A stretch of DNA of 64,000 nt from CS4-C045 sp963844115 (GCA_963844115.1 CAWJNN010000037.1:1-64000); one strand, 5' to 3'; counted from the stretch's first letter, positions 26,730 through 38,007 are shown. The notes: generated by a model not told the origin, from the letters alone. Program-made: numbers and translations.

Positions 26730-27413
26730 TCACGGCGTCGCCATGGCTTCGAGGACACCTGTAAATACGCCCGTGATGTCCTTTTCTTCTTTGTCATGGG
26801 TATTCAGAAGCGTGGCTTTCAGGATTGCGCCGGTTATCTTGCCGCCATCTTCCATGCTGCGAATAGTCACCTCGGCTGGCTGCCCCTCCGTTAGATGAAA
26901 CACAACGTCGTTCGGCTGTGCCGCAAACCAGATTCGGGCGGGCATGCGTTGCCCCAACAACAACTTCAAATCGTTTCCGGTCAGAACGACTCGCATATAA
27001 AATGAAGGATACGACACCTCCTTGTTGTTGGGGTAGCTGGTGACGACCAATGTCATCGGCGTTCGTGACGTGGCGGGTATCGACTTCACAAAGCAGGAGC
27101 CTATCGCCAGTTTGTCACTGCCGACCTGTAACACGATGGACCGTTCCGGGGCAAGGGGATCGGTCGGATTGTCGTCGACGTCAACCGGGACCTTGGGCTG
27201 CGATATCTGGGGGCGGCGCTTTTTCGGTGGCGGCGTGTCGTCGCCGCCGAGTCCAATGAAATCGCAGCCTGTCATGCCAATGAAGGAGATGCAACAGAGC
27301 AGCAACAGGGAGGTTCGCAACCTTCCAATCACAACCTCCGTCGCACCAGGCTCAGAGGCTCTTGGATTGTCAAAGGAACCGAGGCGGTTACCGCCGGGGT
27401 AGCAGCGATTCAT
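26730..27413 (-). CDS. Putative lipoprotein, unknown function
   Basis: This protein of up to 227 residues carries a hydrophobic segment ending in the lipobox GMTGC, then a Pro/Lys-rich linker (DDTPPPKKRRPQISQPK) and a soluble beta-rich domain. ATG 27413 lies three bases after the stop of the DUF1549/DUF1553 gene, implying coupling. A GTG at 27332 would give a shorter and more usual signal sequence, so the start is uncertain. No family recognised. Its partner gene suggests an extracytoplasmic role. Confidence 0.65.
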   Translation of the reverse strand: MNRCYPGGNRLGSFDNPRASEPGATEVVIGRLRTSLLLLCCISFIGMTGCDFIGLGGDDTPPPKKRRPQISQPKVPVDVDDNPTDPLAPERSIVLQVGSDKLAIGSCFVKSIPATSRTPMTLVVTSYPNNKEVSYPSFYMRVVLTGNDLKLLLGQRMPARIWFAAQPNDVVFHLTEGQPAEVTIRSMEDGGKITGAILKATLLNTHDKEEKDITGVFTGVLEAMATP

Positions 27414-27416
27414 GAC

Positions 27417-30400
27417 TTACCTGTTAAACAAGAAGGCGGGACTGTTTATCAGCGCCCAAGCGAGATCTTGGGCACCGGTCAATCGAGGATTCTTCGCGTA
27501 TCGCTCGATCTGTTCTATAGTTTGCACGATATTGCGATATTCCGGGTACGTCAACAGATGGAATTTTTCCATCTGCTCTGCCTGCAGGGCGGATCGTTCG
27601 CCGGGCGGTATCGCCACAATATCCCCGATTTCCGCTGGCGGACCGTGCAGCCGGACGGGACGGGCGGCGGTGGTTGCTGAGATACGAAAACAGCCAATAG
27701 CATGTTTCTTGTCCTTGTAACGCTGAACGAGCTCGATGGTCAACGCTTTCGCCGTAACGTCACGTGACGTTTCGAAAATTATGACGTGTTTCTTACCCGT
27801 TTTGGGTCGGATGGCCCAACCGGTCGATACATCATCGTCGATGGCCATCTGCACGTCATAGTTCTTTTGGCTATAGTCCGCCTGGGCATTTTGCAAAACC
27901 AGCGGTTCGCCGGTACCGGGACGAACCAGGAACTGATTGAGAACAAAATTCCCGTTTTTCGCTCGACCAGGGCCGCCACCCGGTAGGGACTCGTCCGTCA
28001 GCACTTCCAACCGAAACGCTGTGATGTTCTTCAACGCGTTCTCAATCGTTAACGAGTAGGTGTCTTTACCGAGTGGACCTGTGACCCGAATGGATTTGTC
28101 GTCCGCGACCTCAAATTCGGCCCCGGCGCTGGATGTGATTTTCGCTGGTACCAGAACATGCCAGTCCGGAGGTAACAATGCTTGCTCCCAGGCATGTTGC
28201 AACGGGGATATTCGATCCTTGAGATCATTAAGTTTGCGGAGCAGGCCGGCCAGCTCGGCCTGCGCCAGATTCTCGCGCATAGCCGCAACGCCAACCGCGA
28301 TTTCGGTGGTCGTTGCCGGTCGATTCAAGATTGCAAGAAACAGCCGTTCGACGACCTTCCTATCGTCCGACTGTTCACCGACCAGTCGAGCGATATCATT
28401 GTCGGGATCGATGATGGCGTTATTCAGGGTCGAACCCATCACCAGGTTCATAACGGCGCCCAACAGTATGTCATCGCGACGATCACATTCGCAAGCGCTC
28501 TGCCGCGGCGGACGCCCGAATAGATCCAGAAAATTGTCGGCAAGTTTCGCACTCGGGTCGACCACTTCGGCAGCGCGACGTCCAACCTGCAGTTTGGGAA
28601 GCCGCCGAGTCGAACCTGTCACCTGATGAACGGCATCGTATAACACCTCTGCTGGTAGCCGTCGCGCCATCGCATGTGAGTAGTTGACTTTATCGTCCTG
28701 GTTCCACGGCCCCGTCCGAATGGATAATTGATAGGTTCGCGATTTGCAGATCGAAGCGATCAGTGCGTTGACGTCAAACTGGTCAGCCACGAACCGTTCT
28801 GCCATCGCTTCAAGCAACGCTGGGTTCGTTGGCGGATTGCCGGCACGGATATCATCCACCGGCTCGATCAATCCAACGCCCAACAAGTAGCTCCACAAGC
28901 GATTCACGAAGCTACGCGCAAAGTACGGGTTATTCGCCGACGTCAGCCACGCTGCGAATTGCTCGCGTCGAGCACCTTCAAGCGGTTGGTGGTCAAAGTC
29001 ATAGGGAAACGCGGGCGAAGCGATCTTCCCCGTCCTCTCGTGTATCATTTCACCGGTCGGAATGTCGGAGATGACTTCGACCAGGGGCATCTCTTCATCG
29101 ACAGCGGACCCACCTATTTTCTTCCCTTCGTAACGCTTGTCTTCGGTTCGCTCGAGGCGTGCAAAATACGCCGCCAGGTGATAGTAATCGTCTTGAGTCC
29201 AGCGTTCGAACGGATGATCGTGGCACTTGTTGCAATTAAAGCGAATTCCAAGAAACACCTGCGTCGTGTTCTCCATCACGTCGCCGGGCGCTCGCAGGAT
29301 TTTGAAATAGGCGGCCGGAGGATTGTCCAGGTTCGATCCCCTGCGCAGTCAGAATCTCGCGTACGAACCGGTCGTAGGCCGTATTTTTGGCCAGTTGCGC
29401 GCGAATCCACTTTCGCAGCACGACCGCCCCATCATCTCCCAGGAATTTGGAGTTCAGCTGAAGAAGGTCCGCCCATTTCCCTGTCCAATGTTCAACAAAG
29501 GCCTCGCTTCCAATAAGTTGGTCAATCAGCTGATCTCGCTTCGTTTTTTCCGCTCGATCGTCGGCCAGGAATTTGCGAACTTGATCCACGGTGGGCGGCA
29601 GCCCGGTCAAGTCCAGATAGACGCGCCGGATGAACTCGGCATCCGAGCAAACGTCGCCTGGCAACACTTTTACCTGCCGCTGCTTTTGGTAAACGATCTG
29701 GTCAATGTAGTTGAACGATGGCGGGTGATTCCATTGGAAACCCGCACGGTCACCCATCACCACTACCGGCACGGCGTCGTATTGACCTTCATAGCGTACG
29801 ATAACCGCCGACTCTCCACGTCGTAACGCCGACAACAATCCGTGAGGCTTTGTCTGCAGCACCTCGATGTCGCTCGACTCAATAAACGCCTCGCGGGTCA
29901 CATCGCGTTTCGATCCGTCCTCCAACGTCGCAACGACGCGAACTTGCTGCAACATACTCGGCTTGGAAATGACAATCGATTCGGGCTTAATCTCGATACG
30001 TGAAACCCGGCCACTTTCGGCTGCAAGTTTCGCTCCACCAGCAATCCAGCGACATAGCAGGTTGTAGTATCGATCGTCCGGGCGCAGACGGCGCCACCTT
30101 CGTGGGGCACGATTCCCGCCGGCTTCAGCAGCATCAAACTCCGCCGCGGCGCCGACAAGTTTACGCGTCTTGCCGCCAGATCATCCGTCAGAGCACGGTG
30201 GTCCTGCAACGGATCGTATCCCCGTAGCGACAATTTGAATCCGTTTTTGCCCGCCTGCGATCCATGACAAGTCCCGGCGTTGCAGCCAACTCGACTCAAA
30301 ACCGGCATGATATCCCGCAGAAAATCGGGGGGGTCGGTCGTACCGAGGCCGTCCACGTGGATCGGAAGCTGGACCCGCTGGCCTGCGGCCGAGACAATCG

Positions 30401-30782
30401 CATCGGTCGCACCATCGTGACTTCCCTGGACCAATCCGCTGGTCGAAATCTGGACCAGCGACTGTTCCAACTGAAAGACCGCCTCACGGGTTAGATCAAT
30501 CTGTTCGCCTTCGTCGGTCCAACCTGTTACGAGCAACTGCTGGTAGCTGAATGGTCCGGTCAGCTCGACATGATTTGGCTCGACCTCAATCCGGTTGATG
30601 TCGCCGGTCCGAATGGCGGGTGCGGCATCGGTCGCGGCGTCCTGACGCTGTGCAGACGCTTCTCCGACCGCCAGAACGCCGACGCTTGCCAGGACGGTAC
30701 TAACGAGTGCCGGTACGAGGAGGCGCACGCAGGCATCCTTCGCACGAACGAACCGGCCGACCTGGGTCTGGTCACACATCAT
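27417..30782 (-). CDS. DUF1549/DUF1553 cytochrome-like protein, two frame breaks
   Basis: This large secreted protein, about 1,120 residues when joined, belongs to a family very common in planctomycetes. An N-terminal part with Big-like repeats precedes a heme-type motif CNAGTCHGS. The DUF1549 region follows (FIRRVYLDLTGLPPT), with a second motif CNKCHDHPFERW, and then the DUF1553 region (RSFVNRLWSYLLGVGL). The function is unsettled; the CxxCH motifs suggest covalent heme. Frame breaks near 30090 (before LRPDDRYYNLLCRWIAGG) and near 29335, in a GGGG run before SNLDNPPAAYFKILRAPGD, interrupt it. The usual DUF1501 partner is absent; a small lipoprotein follows instead. Confidence 0.82.
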
Positions 30783-30861
30783 CTGAACGGCGTGTCAAGT
30801 TCGTACGCCGCACCTCGGTCGAGCGGAGAATGGTGGCTGGCAACTAATAGACAACGGCACA

Positions 30862-30983
30862 GGGTCCTCAAGACAAAGGGTCCTCAAGACAAAGGGTCCT
30901 CAAGACAAAGGGTCCTCAAGACAAAGGGCCTCAAGACAAAGGGCCTCGAGACAAAGGGCCTCGAGACAGTGGCCTCAAGACAA
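30862..30983 (+). repeat. Eight-copy tandem repeat, 16-bp then 15-bp units
   Basis: Four exact copies of GGGTCCTCAAGACAAA (30862-30925) are followed by three 15-bp copies lacking one T (GGGCCTCAAGACAAA and variants, 30926-30970) and a partial copy. It lies in the gap upstream of the DUF1549 gene and downstream of the esterase. There are no spacers, so it is not a CRISPR. Confidence 0.95.
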
Positions 30984-31067
30984 GCCGCACTTATCCATTA
31001 TATCACGCCGCCGAAAGCTGCTTACTGCCAGCCCCCTGCGGTGCACTGCCCCCGTGGGCTGATGAGC

Positions 31068-31807
31068 TTACGTGATCCGGCGTCGTTCACGATCCAGGCT
31101 TGTCACCACGAAGTCGATGGCCGCCCCAGCCATCATGCTGTAGTAATCGAATCCATGACCGCCACCTTCCGTCTCCAGATCGCATTGGTGCGGGACACCC
31201 AGAGCCGCCATTTTCATCCGTAATCGCTCGGCGCTCTCATGCCAGGCGCATCCTCTGGATCGCACGCAAACCACGTATTGCGCGGCCAATAGAGAGGATG
31301 AATACACAGCGTCGCGGTATCTTGCCGAACCGCCTCGGCATCCTGATACATCTGTCGAACCGTTTCATCACCATCGTTCCAGCGTGACTGATAATCGATC
31401 GCCGGCGACAAGGCAGCGACGATCGGAAACGTGTCGGGATGTTTGAAGGCAAACCGCAGAGCCCCCTGCCCTCCCATACTGGTCCCCAACAGGGCGATTT
31501 GCGGTGGGCCGGTGCCCCAGCGATCCTTGATGTACGGTAAGACGTTATCCAGCACGTGCCGTTCGGCAGTAATGTCCGGATCGAACTCTGGACAGATTCG
31601 GTCCGCCCACCAGCTGCGTTGCGTATGCGGTGCCACGACCAGCAAGCCATGACGCTCGAATCTGTCTGAAAATTCCGGTTTGTCGACCAGCTGTTCCAGG
31701 TGAACACCGTGCAAATAAATGACGACATCCCCATGATCGTTGGGGGACGATGGTTCAAAGACGTCGCACGGATGGCCGGCTACGGTGATTTGCGACCAGT
31801 TTCCCAC
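31068..31807 (-). CDS. Alpha/beta-hydrolase esterase, frameshifted
   Basis: The protein has an alpha/beta-hydrolase core with the nucleophile elbow GTSMGGQGALRFA and an oxyanion-side IYLHGV. A catalytic Asp is likely in FACDPED and a His in GGGHGFDYY near the C-terminus. It resembles feruloyl/S-formylglutathione-type esterases without a clear signal peptide. The frame breaks near 31243: one frame ends shortly after DPEDAP, while WHESAERLRMKM and the catalytic His continue in the other. Joined length is about 246 residues. Substrate unknown. Confidence 0.78.
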
Positions 31808-32033
31808 GCTTGCTCCCCTGGATGTATTATGACTGTCGCTTGGATCGGCGTCCTGTACGTCGGTCAGGCCGTAGCCGTAGGCCGTGGCGGACGCCGGGGC
31901 CCTTGGCGGTTTTGCACGACGACAAGGCCGGTTACATTGACGACAACTTGCAATGATTGGCTGAAAGAATCAAGCTCTACTGCAACCCAGGGTCCGGCAC
32001 ACCGGCAGCACCGAGGCCAAGTCTTCGTCACCC

Positions 32034-33140
32034 ATGCGTGTTCTGCAGATTATCCCCACTTTTGACCAGGCTGGTGCCGAAAAACAATTTTCGCTTTTGT
32101 GTTGTAACCTTCCGGGCGACGAATTCGAAGTTCACGCCTGTGCGCTTACTCGAACTGGCCCGTACGAGGAGATGCTCCGGTCGCACAATGTCCCCGTGAC
32201 GATTATCGGTAAACGAGCCAAGATCGATCCCTTTGCCTACTGGCACTTAAGGCAGCTGATCACGAGGCTGAAGCCCGACGTTGTCCAGACCTGGTTGTTC
32301 GCGGCCAATTCCTACGGCCGCGCGGCGGCCGTATCCTGTCGAGTTCCGGTCGTGATCGGCAGTGAGCAATGTGCTGATCCCTGGAAGCGCTGGTTCGAAT
32401 TGGCAATCGACCGTCGTCTGGCCCGTCGATCCGCCCGTATTGTGGTAAACGGAACTGGCGTCCGAGACTTCTACCTTCGTGCTGGAATCGCGGCAGACAA
32501 ATTCGTGCTGATACCCAATGGAATCGAGCCGCATCCGAAGAGTCTGCTCTTGCGAACCGACCTCTTGAATCAACTGAAACTGCCTCCGCAATCGCGGTTG
32601 GTAGCGACCATCGCGCGACTTTGGCCACAAAAGCGTGTGCGGGACATTATCTGGGCGGCGGAACTGTTGACGATCGCGAGGGACGACGTCCACGTATTGA
32701 TTATTGGCGACGGACCCGAGCGGGCGGCTTTGGAACGTTTTCGCGATCAGGTCCAGTTGCAGGACCGCGTCCACTTTCTCGGTCATCGCAATGACGTCGT
32801 GCAGATCATTGAACACCTCGACATCTTGTGGCTCGCCAGCGGCTTCGAAGGCATGCCAAACGTGTTAATGGAGGCCATGGCGGCCGGCGTCCCGGTCGTC
32901 GCGACGGACATTCCGGGCAACCGTGATCTGATCCGAAACAACGGCACGGGGTTTCTTGTTCCCGTCGGCGATTCTGCCGCAATAGCCTCGCATACTTTTC
33001 AAATTTTGGAGGATCCATCTTCGCGTTCGGACCTGCGCCAGGCGGCTCAACGGGAAATGCTGGAAAAGTACCCGGTGAAGAACATGGTAGACCAGCACGC
33101 GGCGCTGTACCGTGAATTATTAGCGGCAAGCCAGGAATAG
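32034..33140 (+). CDS. Glycosyltransferase family 4
   Basis: This 368-residue GT-B enzyme starts MRVLQIIPTFDQAGAEKQF and contains ATIARLWPQKRVRDI, IGDGPERAAL and the donor-binding GFEGMPNVLMEAMAAGVPVV, all typical of family 4 retaining glycosyltransferases. It would transfer a sugar from a nucleotide sugar in polysaccharide or lipid glycosylation; specificity unknown. It is followed after 59 bp on the same strand by asnB, an arrangement often seen in surface-polysaccharide clusters. Confidence 0.9.
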   Translation: MRVLQIIPTFDQAGAEKQFSLLCCNLPGDEFEVHACALTRTGPYEEMLRSHNVPVTIIGKRAKIDPFAYWHLRQLITRLKPDVVQTWLFAANSYGRAAAVSCRVPVVIGSEQCADPWKRWFELAIDRRLARRSARIVVNGTGVRDFYLRAGIAADKFVLIPNGIEPHPKSLLLRTDLLNQLKLPPQSRLVATIARLWPQKRVRDIIWAAELLTIARDDVHVLIIGDGPERAALERFRDQVQLQDRVHFLGHRNDVVQIIEHLDILWLASGFEGMPNVLMEAMAAGVPVVATDIPGNRDLIRNNGTGFLVPVGDSAAIASHTFQILEDPSSRSDLRQAAQREMLEKYPVKNMVDQHAALYRELLAASQE

Positions 33141-33199
33141 TTGCCAACCTTCAAGGCATTCACAACAACTGCAACAGTCCTTTCTCGATTTCGAATTCC

Positions 33200-35122
33200 A
33201 TGTGTGGTATTGCCGGCGGCATCTGGGACGATCCGCACTTGAGCTTGGATGAACCGCAGCTGCGGCGGATGACGGATGCGCTCGCTCATCGCGGTCCGGA
33301 TGACGAAGGAACCTACCGCAGCGGCTATCTGCTTCGCCCGCCCTACGATCCCGTTCCGGGGGTGGCGCTGGCGCGCGGAGGCTGTCGATCATCGACCTGG
33401 AAGGGGGCCATCAGCCCCTCTCGAACGAGGACGGTACCGTTTGGGTCGTGTTGAACGGCGAGATCTACAACTATCGCGAGTTGCGGCAACGCTTGGAGGG
33501 GGCTGGCCATGTCTTTCGCACGAACAGCGATACCGAAACTCTGGTCCACCTCTATGAAGACGAAGGAACCGATTTCGTCCAGCACCTCGTCGGCATGTTT
33601 GCCATCGCCATCTGGGACCAGCAGCAAAGACGTCTGGTGCTGGCGCGTGATCGACTTGGCCAAAAACCGCTCGTTTATCGGCAGCAGACTGGACGATTAC
33701 TGTTTGCAAGTGAAATCAAATCCTTGTTGCGAGTACCGGGTGTGTCCGCGTCGGTCGATCCCAGCGCGATCGACGAATACCTGACCTATCAGTACGTCCC
33801 CTACCCCAACACCATTTTCCAAGGTATTCGCAAACTACCGCCCGCGCATATTGCAGTCTACCGTGACGGCCAGTTATCGGTTAGCCGCTACTGGGATCCC
33901 GATTGGAATCTTGAAATCCCGCGGACGGCGAACGACTACCGCGACGAGCTGCGTGATCGGCTGACGCGCGCGGTGAAATTACGAATGCGAAGCGACGTTC
34001 CGGTGGGCGCTTTTCTTTCGGGTGGAATCGATTCGTCCGTGATCGTGGCCTTGATGCAACAATGTTCCGACCAGCCGGTCAAAACCTACTCGATTGGCTT
34101 TCCTCACCCTGAGTACGACGAGACGCGTCACGCCAGGGCCGTCGCACAACACTTGGGAACCGAGCACGAACAGCTTCAGGTCGACGGGGAAATTGTTGAT
34201 CTGCTTCCGCAATGGATCTGGCACTTCGATGAACCCTTTGCGGATAGTTCCGCGATACCCACGTGGCATGTATCGCAATTAGCCCGAGCGGACGTAACGG
34301 TCGCACTAACCGGTGATGGAGGCGACGAACTATTCGCTGGCTATTCGCGTTATCGCGCGATCCGGCTCGCCGGAATGATAGATCGCTTGCCAAAGGTCAT
34401 CCGATCCGTGTTGGGGTCGCCAGCCTGGCAGCACGTTCCGGGCGGACGCCGTCGATCGGTCGTGCGGCGTTTCCAACGCTTCACGGAACCCCTGGCGATG
34501 GAACCGGCCCGTCGCTACTTGGAATGGATTGCGATTTTCAACGAAGCGGCCCGTGGCAACATTTACCAGCCTGGTTTCCTGGAACAACTCCCCGACTCCG
34601 ACCCCCTTCAATTTCTGGATCGAGTCTGGCGGCGGATCGATCGTCGTGATCCTGTCACCACGGCATCACTGGCCGACTTGCAGACCTATCTTTGCGGCGA
34701 CTTAATGAACAAAGTTGATATCGCATCCATGGCCCATTCGCTCGAATGCCGTCAACCAATGCTGGACCATCGAGTGGTCGAACTTGCGATCCAGATGCCG
34801 ATCAACCTCAAAGTGCAGGGCGGACGGGGCAAGTCCATTTTGCGGCAAGCCTTCGGCGATCTTGTCCCGCCCGAAGTGTTTCGTCGACGAAAAATGGGCT
34901 TTGGTGTACCGCTGGATCATTGGTTTCGTCATGAATTGAAGGATTTCTCGCGTGATCTACTGACCGATGATACCGCGCAATCGTGGCTATTTTCGTCCGG
35001 AAATCGTATCGCAACTCCTGAATGAACATGCAGAAGCCCGGCGTGACCATAGCGATCGACTCTGGGCCCTGCTCGTGCTGGAATTGTGGCACCGCGAATG
35101 GGTTGACGGTTCGCCGACGTAA
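33200..35122 (+). CDS. asnB: Asparagine synthetase B (glutamine-hydrolysing), two frame breaks
   Basis: AsnB makes asparagine from aspartate, glutamine and ATP. Here the N-terminus is MCGIAGG, so the glutaminase nucleophile Cys2 is present, unlike the paralogue at 13892-15656. The glutaminase motifs HRGPDDEG and LNGEIYNYREL and the synthetase loop FLSGGIDSSVIVAL are all visible. The frame breaks near 33376 (RLSIIDLEGGHQPLS lies in the next frame) and near 34990 in a TTTT run, after which FRPEIVSQLLNEHAEARRDH continues to the TAA at 35120-35122. Joined length is about 640 residues, typical for AsnB. In this context it may also amidate a sugar. Confidence 0.88.
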
Positions 35123-35308
35123 GCAGCGATCTATTGAGGATTACCGCCTCGCAGATCGAACGAAGTCAGCGGAATCGGATTCCCTACTAGAAAGTCAACT
35201 GGCGCGGTAGAATTTATTGAAGTTGGAAATCGCGGCTCACCCATCCGGTTCACAGAAAATTAACATCGACCACTTTTCGCATTCCGGCGGAATTCTACAG
35301 GGACAACT

Positions 35309-36565
35309 ATGCAGGATGTGTTGGCCGTCGTTTTAGCCGGCGGAAAGGGCTCGCGACTTGAGCCACTGACGCGAGATCGAGCCAAACCGGCGGTTCCGTT
35401 CGGAGGCGCGTACCGCATCATCGATTTTGCGCTATCGAATTGCTTGAACAGCAATATCCGTCGGATGTTGGTACTGACTCAATACAAGGCGCTTAGTCTC
35501 GAACGGCATATTAATCTTGCCTGGCGGAATCTTTTGTCGCCTGAGCTGGGCGAGTTTATCGACATCCTCTCACCGCAGCAGCGGATCGACGAACATTGGT
35601 ATCAAGGTACGGCGGATGCTGTCTACCAGAATATCTACGCCCTGGAAAAGGCCAACGCCAAACATCTGATGATTCTGGCCGGCGACCACATCTACAAGAT
35701 GAACTACGAAAAGATGGTCAAGTTTCACAAATTAAATGATGCCGATCTGACCATTGGCGCGTTGCGAGTCGATGTCAAGGAGGCGGAACAGTTTGGCGTG
35801 ATGCAGGTCGAGAGCGATGGACGGATATCGGGATTCGAAGAGAAGCCCCAACAGCCCAAAACGATTCCCGGCGACAGTGATCATGCTCAGGCATCCATGG
35901 GCATTTACGTCTTTAACACGCGATTCCTGTTCGAACAGCTGTGCAAAGATGCCACCTTGCACAATAGCGGTCACGACTTTGGACGCGATATCATTCCGTC
36001 AATCATTAGGAATCACCGCGTCTTCGGATTTCCTTTTCGCGACGAAAACAAGAAGCGGGATGCCTATTGGCGCGATGTTGGTACCCTGGACGCCTACTAC
36101 GAAGCGAACATGGATCTGATATCTGTCGATCCGCTGTTGAATATGTACGACACCGACTGGACCATTCGGACCTACCATCCGAATCTACCGCCTCCCAAGT
36201 TCGTATTTGCCGAGCACGATCCCGATGGGCGACGCGGCCAGGCGCTGGACAGCATCGTTTGCCCTGGCTCGATTATCTCCGGCGGGCGCGTGCAACGTTC
36301 GATCTTGGGAAATGGTACACGCGTGAACAGCTTTGCGACGGTCGAAGATTCGATCCTTTTTGATGGGGTGAATATTGGACGTCGAGCAAAAGTACGACGT
36401 GCAATCATCGACAAAGGCGTGAGCATTCCTGCTGGGGAGGTTATCGGATTCGATCCGGATCACGACCGCGCCCGAGGTTTCACCGTGAGCGAGCGAGGCG
36501 TGACCGTGATCGCTCAGATGGAGAGCATCGAGCGTTTTTCCGAAGCCGACGAGATCCCAGTTTAG
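35309..36565 (+). CDS. glgC: Glucose-1-phosphate adenylyltransferase
   Basis: GlgC makes ADP-glucose from glucose-1-phosphate and ATP, the committed step of bacterial glycogen synthesis. The N-terminus carries the signature AGGKGSRLEPLTRDRAKPAV, followed by YQGTADAVYQN and AGDHIYKMNYEKM, and the C-terminus has the left-handed beta-helix (GSIISGGRVQRSILGNGTRV) that is part of allosteric control. The 418-residue length is typical. It starts 187 bp after asnB and is probably transcribed on its own. No other glg gene is in the window. Confidence 0.96.
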   Translation: MQDVLAVVLAGGKGSRLEPLTRDRAKPAVPFGGAYRIIDFALSNCLNSNIRRMLVLTQYKALSLERHINLAWRNLLSPELGEFIDILSPQQRIDEHWYQGTADAVYQNIYALEKANAKHLMILAGDHIYKMNYEKMVKFHKLNDADLTIGALRVDVKEAEQFGVMQVESDGRISGFEEKPQQPKTIPGDSDHAQASMGIYVFNTRFLFEQLCKDATLHNSGHDFGRDIIPSIIRNHRVFGFPFRDENKKRDAYWRDVGTLDAYYEANMDLISVDPLLNMYDTDWTIRTYHPNLPPPKFVFAEHDPDGRRGQALDSIVCPGSIISGGRVQRSILGNGTRVNSFATVEDSILFDGVNIGRRAKVRRAIIDKGVSIPAGEVIGFDPDHDRARGFTVSERGVTVIAQMESIERFSEADEIPV

Positions 36566-36631
36566 TTTTTTCGGCCCGGCACTCTTCTCACGATTCGATG
36601 CGGCAGCGACAGCTGGCGTCGTATCCGCGCA

Positions 36632-36704
36632 TAAAAAGGCCCCCGGAAATTTGGCGATCGGGTCCCAGGGGGGCAAAGGACTCTATTTCAACCAATTTCC
36701 GGGA
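36632..36704 (-). terminator. Probable intrinsic terminator after the 163-residue protein
   Basis: On the minus strand CCCGGAAATTGG pairs with CCAAATTTCCGGG across a loop of about 40 bases and is followed by GGCCTTTTT. It lies about 120 bp downstream of the minus-strand gene and could also limit read-through from glgC. The long loop lowers certainty. Confidence 0.5.
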
Positions 36705-36826
36705 GCGATTGGATTGTGCGCTCGCGTCGTTCCGTGCGAAGCGGGGGGAGAATAGGAGAAAAAAAAGTCGTGGTCAAGGTGGATTTTCACCCGCTGAGTT
36801 GGGTGGTTTCAGCAACAGAAGCGATG

Positions 36827-37318
36827 CTATCGTTGCCGCGCTGCGTAAAGCTCAGCGTATTCCAGGACCCATAGATCTACCAATTCCCTGAAGCTGTCCA
36901 GATCGACCTCAACCAGTTTTTGAAAATGTGTTCGATCAAAGACTTCTCGATTACGGATGGTCCCTTTGGCACTCATTTCCAGCACGTTGTAGGAAGCGAT
37001 TGGGCGGACCGCCATCTCTAGTCGACTATAGAAGCTCGACCGCTTGCCATCACTCCCCACACCGACGTCATCGCGGCTGCAAGCGGCGCCCCAACCGCGG
37101 TCACCCACAACGGTCTCGTAGCGAAAACCTGGAAATTGATCCGTCAGTTGCGCCACACAGCTTTCGATATGTTCTCCCAATTCCAAGCGGAATGGCTGGT
37201 GCATCCGCTTGAACTCCTCCTCCGTCATGGCCTTTTCCCGCTTCGCCCGTTCCGTATTATCACGTGACTGCCGACCACGCTCGGCGGCGCGTGACAATCG
37301 TTCCTGGAAATCTGTCAT
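36827..37318 (-). CDS. Hypothetical protein
   Basis: This 163-residue protein has a basic, helical N-terminus (RLSRAAERGRQSRDNTERAK) and a compact globular rest (RYETVVGDRGWGAACSRDD, YSRLEMAVRPIASYNVLEM). No signal peptide or membrane segment. I recognise no family. It is monocistronic, with a probable terminator downstream. Confidence 0.6.
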   Translation of the reverse strand: MTDFQERLSRAAERGRQSRDNTERAKREKAMTEEEFKRMHQPFRLELGEHIESCVAQLTDQFPGFRYETVVGDRGWGAACSRDDVGVGSDGKRSSFYSRLEMAVRPIASYNVLEMSAKGTIRNREVFDRTHFQKLVEVDLDSFRELVDLWVLEYAELYAARQR

Positions 37319-37717
37319 CGTGTTTTCCGCTATCGCTTCTGGTTCACGTAACTGTCAGATCGTCCTACCGGGCTAGCATCGACATCACTTTACGGCATCG
37401 GAAGCCCGGACGATGTGCCTCCCAGCGGGCTGGCATTGCCTGCAGCTTATCACACGATGCCTCGTTTCCAAACGGTCCGCGCTGCCTCACTATTCCCAAC
37501 ACCAGCAACGTAAGGTCGATCGAAATGCTGGTGCTAGAGTTTAACCGCATTCACTGGTTTACCAGAACCTAGATCTTGCTAGCGTTCGGCAGACCGCGCC
37601 ACAACGACTATTAGAAAGAAACCGCAATTTCGTGCCAATTAGGTCAAACGAGTTCATCGTGAATTGCCGATAGGAGGACCAATGACAGGGTGGTAGCCGC
37701 CTGCAAGGATGAAAGCA
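37319..37717. other. Intergenic region with an orphan Shine-Dalgarno
   Basis: About 400 bp between divergent small genes. AGGAGG at 37672-37677 stands four bases before an ATG (37682) that opens only a four-codon frame, MTGW, ending in TAG at 37694-37696. The real small gene starts 37718. No clear promoter was found; a short leader peptide is possible but unproven. Confidence 0.45.
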
Positions 37718-37954
37718 ATGTCAGCAAGTCATTTACGGGTATACTATGGTCCCGATAAAGAAAGCAACACCGCAACGAAAGGTGATGCCGGTACAGTCAC
37801 GGTGCCTTTCGGCCGGATCATGCCTCTGTTGGCGGAAGCGGCTGAGAGCAAGCGGACCTGGTTAGAAGATTTTGGCGACGACGAAGTTACGATCTCGGAG
37901 GATCTGTACGAAGTCATTCGCGCCTATCAACACTACCGGCGACCGTCCGCCTGA
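37718..37954 (+). CDS. Small hypothetical protein
   Basis: A 78-residue soluble protein starting MSASHLRVYYGPD, with an acidic middle (WLEDFGDDEVTISEDLYEV) and no membrane segment. ATG 37718 has AAGG upstream; ATG 37709 is an alternative. A clear terminator follows at 38008, so it is a discrete transcription unit. No family recognised. Confidence 0.6.
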   Translation: MSASHLRVYYGPDKESNTATKGDAGTVTVPFGRIMPLLAEAAESKRTWLEDFGDDEVTISEDLYEVIRAYQHYRRPSA

Positions 37955-38007
37955 TGTACCGAGCGTACTCTGCGGAATCCGAACGCTAAAGCTCGCAATG
38001 ATGCCTC

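Noticed and set aside
30862..30983. CRISPR array
   Set aside because: Repeats are head to tail with no unique spacers and no cas genes are nearby.
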